The notes beneath the pieces were generated by a model. It saw only the letters and a program-made list of their open reading frames with translations. It had not been told where the DNA came from and searched no databases. Positions 1-6,838 of a stretch of DNA of 8,657 bases are shown here, piece after piece (position 1 is the first letter of the stretch; every line of letters starts with the position of its first letter). Made by a program: the position numbers and the translations under genes. Origin of the DNA: Halomonas halophila (GTDB taxonomy: Bacteria; Pseudomonadota; Gammaproteobacteria; Pseudomonadales; Halomonadaceae); assembly GCA_002433675.1 (NCBI GenBank), contig DJIP01000109.1, positions 9,929 to 18,585 of the forward strand. Reading direction: 5' to 3'.

Positions 1-84
1 ACCTGCGACATCAAGGACCCGGCCCAGAACATCACCTGGGTCGCCCCGGAAGGCGGCGGTGGCCCCAACTACCCCAATATGTGA
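1..84 (+). CDS. C-terminal end of an unrecognised protein (5' end outside window)
   Basis: Frame 1 is open from the window edge and gives 27 residues before a TGA at 82-84. The tail contains one Cys (residue 2 of the visible part), a Gly run (GGGG) and ends PNYPNM. A strong terminator about 80 bases downstream supports this being the true end of a plus-strand gene. The tail is too short and too low in recognisable motifs to assign a family. The Gly/Pro/Asn-rich end would fit an exported or surface protein, but that is only a guess. No function is claimed. Confidence 0.6.
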   Translation, partial: TCDIKDPAQNITWVAPEGGGGPNYPNM

Positions 85-162
85 TCGAGGGCAGGCCAGG
101 CGCTGCCGGCCGCGCCCCGACCATGATCCAGGGCGCCACCGCGCCCGTCAGGTAACCCCCTC

Positions 163-193
163 AGCGGACGGGCCCAGCCCCGTCCGCTTTTTT
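163..193 (+). terminator. Rho-independent terminator after the upstream gene
   Basis: A perfect 9-bp GC-rich stem (GCGGACGGG at 164-172 with CCCGTCCGC at 179-187) has a 6-base loop and is followed at once by six T residues (188-193). A163-T188 can add one more pair. This is a textbook intrinsic terminator. It lies about 80 bases after the stop at 84, and it separates that gene from the symporter that starts at 400. Confidence 0.9.
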
Positions 194-242
194 ATTGCAG
201 GGCAGACACTTAACGTCATAACAAATCGGTCTATTGGCCTTC

Positions 243-270
243 TTGCCAAGACATCGACGAGCCCTAATAG
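243..270 (+). promoter_or_regulatory. Candidate sigma-70-type promoter for the symporter
   Basis: TTGCCA (243-248, five of six matches to the -35 consensus) is followed after 16 bases by TAATAG (265-270, a poor -10). An alternative is TTGCAG (195-200) with CATAAC (217-222), also 16 bases apart. The region is less GC-rich than its surroundings and sits between a terminator and a plus-strand gene, so a promoter is expected here. Neither pair is convincing on sequence alone. No operator-like palindrome was seen. Confidence 0.25.
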
Positions 271-399
271 TGTGCCCCCTTATCGATCGACACCCCTGCC
301 GAAGACCCGCCTTGTCATCGGCTTGTCCGGCCGAGTTGCAGGCCAGGGCCATAGACAGCGACAGGGCATCCGTCATCGAGGCCACTACAGGGAGATACC

Positions 400-1677
400 A
401 TGGCCCATACCCGTCAGATACTGCTGGCCCTGATCCTCGGGATCCTGGCCGGCGGTGCCGTCAATCTGTTCCTGCCCCAGTGGGCGGGCGTCCTGGACAC
501 CCAGCTGCTGACCCCGCTGGGCCAGGTATTTCTGCGCCTTCTGCAGTTTATCGTGGTGCCGCTGGTGTTCTGCGCCCTGGTACTGAGCTTTACCCAGGTC
601 GATCGCAGCGAAAGCGTCGGGCGCTACGCCGGCAAGCTGCTGGTGCTCTATGTGCTGACCAGCGCGGTGGCTCTGGCCATCGGCATGGGCATGGCCGCCT
701 GGCTGACCCCGGGACTCGGCGTGGACAGCGCCCAGGCCGCCGGCGTCGAGGCCCGCGACCCGACCCCGCTGGCCCAGTGGCTGGTGGGCCTGGTACCGAA
801 AAACCCCTTCGAGGCGCTGGCCGAGGCCAACCTGCTGCAGATCATCCTGGCCGCCGCCCTGGTCGGCGTGGCCGCCCGCCAACTACCGGAGCAGAGCCGG
901 CCGCTGGTCTCGCTGCTGCAGAGCGGCTACGACGTGACCCTCAAGATCCTGTCGATGGTGCTCAAGCTCGCCCCCATCGGCGTGTTCGCGCTGATAGCCT
1001 CGGTGGTGGCCACCCAAGGCTTCGATCTGCTGTTGAAGCTCGGCCTCTACGTGATCGGCCTGCTGGCCGCCATCGGCGCCATGGCGGTGTTCTATCTGGC
1101 GCTGCTGGCGATCACAGGTGCCCGGCCCCTGGCCTACCTGCGCCACTTCGGCGAGGCCCTGAGCTTTGCCCTTGGCACCGCCAGCTCCAACGCCACCCTG
1201 CCGATCGCCCTCAACAATGCCCGGGCCTACGGCGCACCACACCAGCTCAGCGCCTTCGCCCTGCCCTTCGGGACCGCCCTCAAACGTGACGGCGCCGCCG
1301 TGCTCCAGGGCTTCAACGCGCTATTCGTGGCCCAGCTGTTCGGCGTCGAGGTGACCCTGACCCTGGCCGCCACCATCTTTACCACCGGCCTGCTGGTCTC
1401 CTTCTCCACCGCAGGCGTGCCGGGCGCTGGCCTGGTGGCCATGAGCACCGTACTGTCGGCGGCGGGGCTACCGCTAGAGGGCGTCGCCGTGGTCGCCGGG
1501 GTGGACCGCTTCACCGATGGCTTCCGCACCTCTCTCAACGTGATGGGCAATACCGCCAACGCCATGCTGCTCAGCCGCCTGGAGGGACGGGGAAACGCTG
1601 CCCTCTCAGATTCTGGCAAGACAACCTCCGACCAGTCGGCCTCAGGCCAGCCAAGCGCCAGCGAGGCGGGCCGCTAG
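400..1677 (+). CDS. Dicarboxylate/amino acid:cation symporter (DAACS/SDF family) with altered cation-site residues
   Basis: This 425-residue inner-membrane protein belongs to the glutamate/aspartate and C4-dicarboxylate transporter family (GltPh, GltP, DctA). ATG at 400 is preceded by an AGGGAGA ribosome binding site. The family landmarks occur in order: TM3 Y84xxTS (87-88), hairpin 1 SSNATLP (262-268), a TM7 segment, hairpin 2 STAGVPGAG (336-344), and TM8 D369, D373, R376, T377, N380. D373 and R376 match GltPh D394 and R397, which bind the substrate amino group and side-chain carboxylate, so an acidic substrate is likely. Two cation-site positions differ. The TM7 NMDGT motif reads KRDGA (295-299), placing Lys where GltPh N310 sits, and GltPh D405 is Asn384. 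The hydrophilic tail from about 396 is rich in Ser, Gly and Ala. Family is certain. Substrate and coupling ion are not. Confidence 0.93.
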   Translation: MAHTRQILLALILGILAGGAVNLFLPQWAGVLDTQLLTPLGQVFLRLLQFIVVPLVFCALVLSFTQVDRSESVGRYAGKLLVLYVLTSAVALAIGMGMAAWLTPGLGVDSAQAAGVEARDPTPLAQWLVGLVPKNPFEALAEANLLQIILAAALVGVAARQLPEQSRPLVSLLQSGYDVTLKILSMVLKLAPIGVFALIASVVATQGFDLLLKLGLYVIGLLAAIGAMAVFYLALLAITGARPLAYLRHFGEALSFALGTASSNATLPIALNNARAYGAPHQLSAFALPFGTALKRDGAAVLQGFNALFVAQLFGVEVTLTLAATIFTTGLLVSFSTAGVPGAGLVAMSTVLSAAGLPLEGVAVVAGVDRFTDGFRTSLNVMGNTANAMLLSRLEGRGNAALSDSGKTTSDQSASGQPSASEAGR

Positions 1678-1761
1678 ACAGTAAACCGACCGGGCCAGGC
1701 TGCGTGGGATGGCAAGGACCCGTCTCTACCACGTACCGATGCTTCGGCGAGATGCCGAGAG

Positions 1762-1813
1762 ACCAACGAGCACGGCCCCGTCACCAGGTGGCGGGGCCGT
1801 GCTCGTTGTTGGT
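1762..1813. terminator. Bidirectional hairpin terminator between convergent genes
   Basis: A perfect 17-bp stem (1764-1780 paired with 1792-1808; core GAGCACGGCCCCG) closes an 11-base loop (1781-1791). Outside it, the two ACCAA-type arms could pair further across a 3-base bulge. It lies about 85 bases after the symporter stop and about 60 bases from the convergent sulfurtransferase stop. No long T run follows on either strand, so it is less canonical than the terminator at 163-193. Stem length and location still argue for a shared transcription stop or a 3'-end stabiliser. Confidence 0.7.
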
Positions 1814-1871
1814 ACTGGCCTGGCGCTGAAGGATCGCGGCAGGCGCCACAAAGCGGTGCCAGCGAGCGGCG

Positions 1872-2807
1872 TCAGGAAGCGTTGGCGGGGCCTGTCTCGG
1901 CCGGGCGCGAGGAATCGCCGCTCCACTCGCTCCAGGAGCCGACATAGAGGCGTGGGGTCGGCAGCCCCGCCAGGCGATAGGCGAGGATGTCATGGCAGGC
2001 GGTGACGCCGGAGCCGCAGTAGGCAATCACGCCAGGCTCCTGCTGCAACGCCCCGGCCAGCTCCTCTTGAGTCTGCTCTTGTGGCTGCTCCTGTAGCGGC
2101 TCTTGAGTCTGCTCTTGTGGCAGCGCCTGTGGAAGTTCTCGCGCCAGGGCCTCGGGCGACTTGAAGCGTCCATTGTCGTCCAGATTGAGGCTACAGGGGC
2201 GGTTGACCGCGCCGGGGATATGCCCGGCTCGGGGGTCCATCGGCTCGACCTCGCCGCGATAGCGCTCACCGGCCCGGGCGTCCACCTTCAGCGACGCACT
2301 CGACGCCATCTCCTCGAGGGCGACGAAACGACTGTCGTCGAAGTCGGGCGTCCACTGCGACGGCGCAGGAGGTGCACCCTCCCCCACCTCCCAGTCACCA
2401 TTGATGCCCTCCCAGGCGGCGAGGCCGCCATCGAGCAGCCGTACCCGCGGGTGGCCGGCCCACTCGCTCAGCATCCACCAGGCCCGCGCCGCCGCCAGCT
2501 GACCGCCGGCATCGTCGAGCACCACCACCTCGCGCTCAGGCGCAACACCCAGGCGCTGAAGGGTCGCGGTGAAGGGGGCGTGGCTCGGCAACGGGTGTCG
2601 CCCGCCTGACCCGGAGCCAGCGTCCCTGGGCCCGGACAGGTCACGGTCCAGATCCAGGTGCAGGCTGCCAGGGACATGGGCCTGACGCCACAGTGCCGCC
2701 CCGGCCTCGGGGTCGTTCAAGCGCACGCGGCAGTCCAGCACCAGCGGCGGGGTGTCGCCGTCGAGTGCGTGTCGCAGGCTGTCGGCATCGATCAAGGGAT
2801 AGGTCAT
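1872..2807 (-). CDS. Two-domain sulfurtransferase (3-mercaptopyruvate/thiosulfate type) with a Q/E-rich insert
   Basis: The 311-residue protein has tandem rhodanese domains. The inactive N-terminal domain spans about 5-135, with DCRVRL near 25-30, HVPGSLHLDLDRDLSGP at 44-60 and WWMLSEWAGH near 110-119. The catalytic domain has DARAGERYRGE near 176-186, GHIPGAVN at 195-202, and the active-site loop CGSGVTAC, with catalytic Cys264. CGSGVT is the loop type of 3-mercaptopyruvate sulfurtransferases (SseA) rather than CRKGVT of thiosulfate rhodaneses, so mercaptopyruvate is the likelier donor. The reaction moves sulfur through a Cys persulfide to cyanide or another thiophile. The start at 2807 is chosen because AGGAG lies 6 bases before this ATG and MTYPLIDAD begins the conserved fold. 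The frame stays open 57 codons upstream to 2978, without conservation-like features. Residues 225-248 form a duplicated Q/E-rich insert just before the catalytic strand. Confidence 0.9.
   Translation of the reverse strand: MTYPLIDADSLRHALDGDTPPLVLDCRVRLNDPEAGAALWRQAHVPGSLHLDLDRDLSGPRDAGSGSGGRHPLPSHAPFTATLQRLGVAPEREVVVLDDAGGQLAAARAWWMLSEWAGHPRVRLLDGGLAAWEGINGDWEVGEGAPPAPSQWTPDFDDSRFVALEEMASSASLKVDARAGERYRGEVEPMDPRAGHIPGAVNRPCSLNLDDNGRFKSPEALARELPQALPQEQTQEPLQEQPQEQTQEELAGALQQEPGVIAYCGSGVTACHDILAYRLAGLPTPRLYVGSWSEWSGDSSRPAETGPANAS
2064..2135 (-). repeat. 36-bp in-frame tandem duplication inside the sulfurtransferase gene
   Basis: Two adjacent 36-base units (2064-2099 and 2100-2135) share an identical 22-base block (2064-2085 and 2100-2121) and match at about 9 of the remaining 14 bases. 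They encode LPQALPQEQTQE and PLQEQPQEQTQE, residues 225-248. The 36-base length keeps the reading frame. The insert lies in the catalytic rhodanese domain, between SPEALAREL and the strand leading to Cys264, and probably forms a surface loop or short helix extension. Confidence 0.85.
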
Positions 2808-2981
2808 GACGAACTCCTTCTCGTGTCGGATCACCATATCGTATTGGAACGCCTTGGCGCATCGACACCCTTTCTCGAAGCGGAACGTCTTGTTGCGACG
2901 GAACAAAAGGCCAGCAACCTCCGTAAACGGTGCCACACCTGTCCCGGGGTACGCATAAAGCCACCCCGAACGCCGCACTGA

Positions 2982-5186
2982 TCAGGCGCTCGACAGCCGC
3001 TCGATCGGGGCGCGATGGGCGATCAGGCGGCGCTTGCCGGCACGATCGAAGCGTACCTCGATGACCGGATTGGCCGGGTCGCCCTCCACCAACGCGACCT
3101 CTCCGTCACCGAAGACGCCGTGGCGAATGCGCTCCCCTACCTGGTAGTGGCCATTGCCTGGCGCTCGCTCAAGCGCCTTGAGCGGCAGCGGCTGCCCCAG
3201 CGCATCCAGATAGCGTTTCACCAGCGCCGGCTCGGCGACCTTCACCTCCTCGGGATCGGCGCCGTCAGCGCATCGGTACAGCGCCCTGGCCACGGCGCTG
3301 GCGTCACGGCAGGCGCTCTCCTGGATAAAGCGGCTGGGACGATGATCGCCGCCATCGTGGAGGATGACCAGACGTTCGATGGCCCGGGTGATGGCTACGT
3401 AGTAGAGCCTGCGCTCTTCCTCGAGACGCTCGGGGGACAAGGGATTGTCACGACTGTAGTGGGGAAAGTCCTCTTCGTTGACCGCCCCCACCATCACCAG
3501 CGGCCACTCCAGGCCCTTGGCACCGTGGACCGTGTTGATCAACACCCCTTCGTCGCGGTTCTGCACCGGACGGCGCAGCAGCTCGATGAAGGTGGCGATG
3601 TCGCCGACCTCTCGGGCCTGCTCGATCAGGACGTCGAGCAGGCGCACGTCCTCCTCACCCTTGTCGCGGCGGGAGGCGGCACGCTTGAGCACCTTTTCTG
3701 CCTCGACCTCCGCGACCACGTGCTCGAGCAGCGCGTCGGCGGATAGATGCGCAAGCTTCGGCAGCTCGCACAACAGTTGCCAGCGACGCTTGAGGGTGCG
3801 CTTCTGGTGGGGCTTCAGTCGTGCCAGCAAGGCGTCGCCCGGCCCTGGCCAGCTCTGGGTGTCGGCCAGGCGCTGGACCAGGCCGGCGAGCACTTCGCGT
3901 GGCACGAAGCAGGTCGGCTGGGCAAACATCGGCATCAGCGCGCCGGGGTCGCGTAGCTGCTCTGGCGACAGCGCCAGCGACAGGTAGCCGGCCAGAGCCT
4001 CCACCAGCGGCAGGCGAAAGACGAAGCGATCCTCCCGGGCCAGGCGAAAGGGAATGCCTTCGCGCAACAGCGCCAGCTGCATCGGTACCGACAGGGTCCA
4101 GCTGCGCACCAGCAGACAGGCTTCGTCGAGACGACGGCCGGCGTCCACCCAGCGCTTGAGGCCATCGAGGAAGGCACTGGCGCCCCGTGCCACCTTGAGC
4201 TCGGTGCGCGGATTGGTGGGCGCCGCCAGACACAGCTGGTCAGGGCGACGTGGGTTGCCGGCGATGGCATGGTTGGCGGCCAGCGCCAGCGCGTGGCCAT
4301 GGCGAAAGGTGGTCGACAAGGGGTAGTCGGTGGCGGCACCGAAGATCTGGGTAAAGTTCTCGAGCATGGCCTCCGGGTGGGCACCGCGCCATTCGTAGAT
4401 ACACTGGTTGGCGTCACCCACCGCCATCACCGAGGCCTGATCACCGGCCAGCACCGCCAACAACCGCTGCTGAGCGGCATTGATGTCCTGATACTCGTCG
4501 ATGATCACGTGGTCGAGGAAGCCCTGCACCCGCTGGCGCAGCGCGGGATCACCTTCGAGTGCCAGCAGCGGTCGATACAGCAGATCCGAATAGGTCATCA
4601 CGCCGTGATCGCCCAGCAGGGTCTCGAGACACTGGTGGGCGACGACGAAGTGACGGGTGCCCTCGCCGAGCTCGAGCCGCTCATACAGCAACTGAGGGTC
4701 GATGACCTCGGCCTTGACCAGCGAACAGAAGTGGGCAAGTTCCTCGATGCGATCGGGCTCGAGCGCGGCGTCGCGATCCTCGTCGACCTGGGCCAACGCC
4801 TCCAGGGTCGCCTGGCGCAGCAGTCGCTCCTGCTGCCAGTCTGCGGTCAGCAGCTCGCGCCGTGGCAGCGCGCCCCAGCGGGTCAGGCTCTGACTCAGGC
4901 GATGGCCGAGCGAGTGAAAGGTACGCACCTCCGGCAGTTCCATGCCAGGTTCGGCCATGGCCACCAGACGGCGCTGAAAGTCCTCCCGGGCGGCGCGGTT
5001 GAACATCAGTACCATCATGCGCCGGGCGCTGGCTCCCTGGGACAGCAGGTGCAGTACCCGGGCCACCAGGGTGGTGGTCTTGCCGGCACCGGCCACCGCC
5101 GCAACCCTGGCGTGGCCTGTCGGGTGGGCGACAACCGAGCGTTGTTCGGCCGTCAGCGCGAGCCGTGCCAAAGGGGGTGAAGCCAT
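2982..5186 (-). CDS. UvrD/Rep-like superfamily 1A ATP-dependent DNA helicase
   Basis: The 734-residue protein carries the full SF1A motif set: Q motif LTAEQ (11-15), Walker A AGAGKTTT (32-39), Ia LMFNRAARE (60-68), Ib RTFHSLG (88-94), motif II DEYQD (230-234), III VGDANQCIYEWRG (256-268), IV TTFRHG (292-297), V VHGAKGLEW (553-561) and VI EERRLYYVAITRA (590-602). The C-terminal segment 682-730 (VGERIRHGVFGDGEV) resembles the Tudor-like tail of UvrD/PcrA. Length is close to UvrD (about 720), but the 2B region is divergent, so it is probably a paralogue rather than the mismatch/excision-repair UvrD. Expected role: ATP-driven 3'-5' translocation on single-stranded DNA in repair or clearing of stalled forks. 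The ATG at 5186 shares its A with the TGA of the upstream DUF1285 gene (TGATG), implying coupled translation. A GTG start at 5225, inside that gene, would add 13 residues and is less likely. Confidence 0.9.
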   Translation of the reverse strand: MASPPLARLALTAEQRSVVAHPTGHARVAAVAGAGKTTTLVARVLHLLSQGASARRMMVLMFNRAAREDFQRRLVAMAEPGMELPEVRTFHSLGHRLSQSLTRWGALPRRELLTADWQQERLLRQATLEALAQVDEDRDAALEPDRIEELAHFCSLVKAEVIDPQLLYERLELGEGTRHFVVAHQCLETLLGDHGVMTYSDLLYRPLLALEGDPALRQRVQGFLDHVIIDEYQDINAAQQRLLAVLAGDQASVMAVGDANQCIYEWRGAHPEAMLENFTQIFGAATDYPLSTTFRHGHALALAANHAIAGNPRRPDQLCLAAPTNPRTELKVARGASAFLDGLKRWVDAGRRLDEACLLVRSWTLSVPMQLALLREGIPFRLAREDRFVFRLPLVEALAGYLSLALSPEQLRDPGALMPMFAQPTCFVPREVLAGLVQRLADTQSWPGPGDALLARLKPHQKRTLKRRWQLLCELPKLAHLSADALLEHVVAEVEAEKVLKRAASRRDKGEEDVRLLDVLIEQAREVGDIATFIELLRRPVQNRDEGVLINTVHGAKGLEWPLVMVGAVNEEDFPHYSRDNPLSPERLEEERRLYYVAITRAIERLVILHDGGDHRPSRFIQESACRDASAVARALYRCADGADPEEVKVAEPALVKRYLDALGQPLPLKALERAPGNGHYQVGERIRHGVFGDGEVALVEGDPANPVIEVRFDRAGKRRLIAHRAPIERLSSA

Positions 5187-5776
5187 CAGTGCGTGTCGCC
5201 CTCCAGGCGTCCCAGCGGTTGCCACACGCCGTCACTGGTAAGCCCCAGCTCGCCGTACTCGGTGCGTACCTCGGCCTGCTCGACCAGCCGGTAGAAGACG
5301 TTGCGACCGAGTCGTGCGCTCACGCCATAGGGCAGGCACACCTCGGGGACCTCCTCGCCCGCCGGTGTCGTCGACAGCAACAGTCGATACTGCTGACCCA
5401 GGGCGATACGCTCGCCGACGTTGGTGGTCAGCCACCAGCGCTGGTCTACTGGGTCTTCTGGCTGGCCTTTTGACTGGCCTTCCAGCCGAGCGTCCGCCTG
5501 CTCGGCCTCCAGTACCACGAAGGCGGTGTCTTCAACGCTGATCCGCCACTTTTCGATAGGCGTGACCAGGTAGTGGTGACCGTCGTCTTCCCGTCGCAGG
5601 ATGCGCGCAAAAAGGCGCACCAGCTCCGGACGCTGGATCGGACTGCCTTCATGGATCCAGCGCCCGTCCCGGGCGATCACCAGGTCCATCTCGCCACTCG
5701 CTTCGGGCTGCCAGTCGGACAAGGGCGGACGCTCGCCAAGCTCGGCGATGCCCTTCAGGATGTGATCGAGTTGCAT
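5186..5776 (-). CDS. DUF1285 family protein
   Basis: This 196-residue soluble protein has no signal peptide or membrane segment. The N-terminal half is typical of DUF1285: MDLVIARDGRWIHEGSPI (about 30-47), then PELVRLFARIL and LVTPIEKWRISVED (about 70-83). A small insert rich in Gly, Gln, Glu and Pro (about 99-111) precedes a second beta-rich part ending DGVWQPLGRLEGDTH. No catalytic residues can be named, and the biochemical function of the family is not established to my knowledge. The ATG at 5776 has AGGAAG five bases upstream. Its stop shares one base with the helicase start, so the two are probably co-translated, and its neighbours suggest a housekeeping setting. Family assignment is from recognising the conserved stretches, not from a search. 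Confidence 0.85.
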   Translation of the reverse strand: MQLDHILKGIAELGERPPLSDWQPEASGEMDLVIARDGRWIHEGSPIQRPELVRLFARILRREDDGHHYLVTPIEKWRISVEDTAFVVLEAEQADARLEGQSKGQPEDPVDQRWWLTTNVGERIALGQQYRLLLSTTPAGEEVPEVCLPYGVSARLGRNVFYRLVEQAEVRTEYGELGLTSDGVWQPLGRLEGDTH

Positions 5777-5848
5777 GGACGCTTCCTCGTCGATATGTCG
5801 CTCAAGGCCCGGCCAACATGCCGGTGACCATGGCGATCGGGGCCGTCA

Positions 5849-5922
5849 GCCCTGTTCACAACAAAGCCCGCTTAGCCCTGGTCCACAAAACCTGCGTCGC
5901 CCTGGGCCACAAAGCCCGCTTC
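5849..5922 (-). repeat. Three-copy ~24-bp tandem repeat across the tatD stop codon
   Basis: Units lie at 5899-5922, 5875-5898 and 5849-5874. The first two are 24 bases and match at 20 of 24. The third is 26 bases, shares 13 of its 14 coding-upstream bases and a terminal GCCCTG block with the first unit, and has a 2-base length difference in the middle. Read on the minus strand, the first two encode EAGFVAQG and DAGFVDQG, the last residues of the TatD-family protein. The third begins with TAA, the stop codon, where the others have GAA or GAC. Confidence 0.85.
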
Positions 5923-6732
5923 GCGCAGCGCCTGCTTGAGGTCCTCCGGGGCGGCCGGCTGTGCCTTGGGAAACAGCCGGTAGAAGTTGGCGGTGGTCTG
6001 CATCGCCACCTCATCCACGCTGATTCCCCGCTCGTCGGCGATGCACTGGGCCACGTCGACCACCCAGGCCGGCTCGTTGGGCTTGCCACGGTGCGGCACC
6101 GGCGCCAGATAGGGGCTGTCGGTCTCGATCAGCAGCCGATCCAGCGGTACTTTCCTGGCCACTTCGCGCAGCGCCTCGGCGTTGCGAAAGGTGACGATCC
6201 CTGACAGCGAGATATAAAACCCCAGGCGCACCGCGTCCCGCGCCATTTCGAGGTCCTCGGTGAAGCAGTGCAGTACCCCACCGATCTCGGGATCGCTGTA
6301 CTGACGAATCAGCGAGAGCGTGTCCTCCCTGGCTTCACGGGTGTGCACCACGATCGGCAGCGACAGTTCGGTGGCGGCCTGCAGATGGCGAGCGAAACGC
6401 TCGTGCTGCACCTCGGCGGGAACGCTGTCGTAATGATAGTCCAGTCCGGATTCACCGATGGCCACGGCAGCATGCTCCTTGGCGCAGGCGACAATCTCGG
6501 CGACGCTGGGCTCGTGCTCCACCTGATGCAGCGGATGCACTCCGGCGGAGATCACCACGTCGTCGTGGGCCTGGCGAATCGCGGCCAGTTCGGGAACGCC
6601 ATCGAGGGTCACGCTGATGGCCAGGAACTGCTGGACGCCGCGCGCGCGGGCAGCGTCCAGGGTCCGCGACAGGTCGCCGCCATGGGTGTCGGGGGAAAGA
6701 CGGTCGAGATGGCAGTGGGAATCGACGAACAT
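5872..6732 (-). CDS. ycfH: TatD family metal-dependent hydrolase (YcfH type, probable DNase)
   Basis: The 286-residue protein has the TIM-barrel amidohydrolase-like TatD fold with its metal ligands in place: H6xH8 in DSHCHLD, E94 in GESGLDYH, H130 in VVHTRE, H155 in LHCFTED and D205 in ETDSPYL. Family members are divalent-metal-dependent cytoplasmic nucleases or phosphoesterases. The location just after tmk-holB is that of E. coli ycfH rather than tatD of the tat operon. Start: the frame is open to 6828, but ATG at 6732 begins MFVDSHCHLD, the normal N terminus, and a purine-rich GAGAGA lies upstream; the 32 extra residues are Arg-rich and unlike the family. The protein is about 20 residues longer than E. 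coli YcfH. The extra tail includes two 8-residue repeats (EAGFVAQG, DAGFVDQG) from the tandem repeat that crosses the stop codon. Confidence 0.92.
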   Translation of the reverse strand: MFVDSHCHLDRLSPDTHGGDLSRTLDAARARGVQQFLAISVTLDGVPELAAIRQAHDDVVISAGVHPLHQVEHEPSVAEIVACAKEHAAVAIGESGLDYHYDSVPAEVQHERFARHLQAATELSLPIVVHTREAREDTLSLIRQYSDPEIGGVLHCFTEDLEMARDAVRLGFYISLSGIVTFRNAEALREVARKVPLDRLLIETDSPYLAPVPHRGKPNEPAWVVDVAQCIADERGISVDEVAMQTTANFYRLFPKAQPAAPEDLKQALREAGFVAQGDAGFVDQG

Positions 6733-6838
6733 GAAGGTCTCTCGGGGCTTGAATACGGGTGTCAGGGACGAATACCGGCGACGATGATCAGAGACACTGG
6801 CATGCCTCCGGGGAGGACTGTCGGCCACACGACGTCAC

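Noticed and set aside
234..1289. A 351-codon plus-strand frame overlapping the symporter
   Set aside because: It is an Arg/Pro/Gly-rich shadow of the symporter in another frame, as expected in high-GC DNA; the symporter frame has all the family motifs.
2945..2968. A 6-bp hairpin (CGGGGT/ACCCCG) just after the helicase stop as a terminator
   Set aside because: The loop is 12 bases and no T run follows on the minus strand; too weak to call.
4269..5180. A 303-codon plus-strand frame opposite the helicase, and similar antisense frames at 3015-3746 and 6890-7813
   Set aside because: They lie antisense to genes with full motif sets, show no domain features and have compositions typical of reverse-strand shadows.
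5809..5824. A 5-bp hairpin (CCGGC/GCCGG) in the tatD-DUF1285 gap
   Set aside because: The stem is short and there is no T tract; GC-rich sequence gives such pairings by chance.
5851..5912. Repeated CACA-containing 9-mers resembling DnaA boxes in the tatD tail repeat
   Set aside because: The best copies differ from TTATNCACA at two positions, lie partly in coding sequence, and the spacing is explained by the tandem duplication.
6762..6803. A 13-codon frame (MPVSLIIVAGIRP) in the holB-tatD gap with GGAGG nearby
   Set aside because: GGAGG lies only one base from the ATG, too close for normal initiation, and nothing else supports a leader peptide.
6733..6828. A longer TatD-family start at 6828
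   Set aside because: The 32 extra residues are Arg-rich and unlike the family, whose members begin close to the HxH motif as the 6732 start does.
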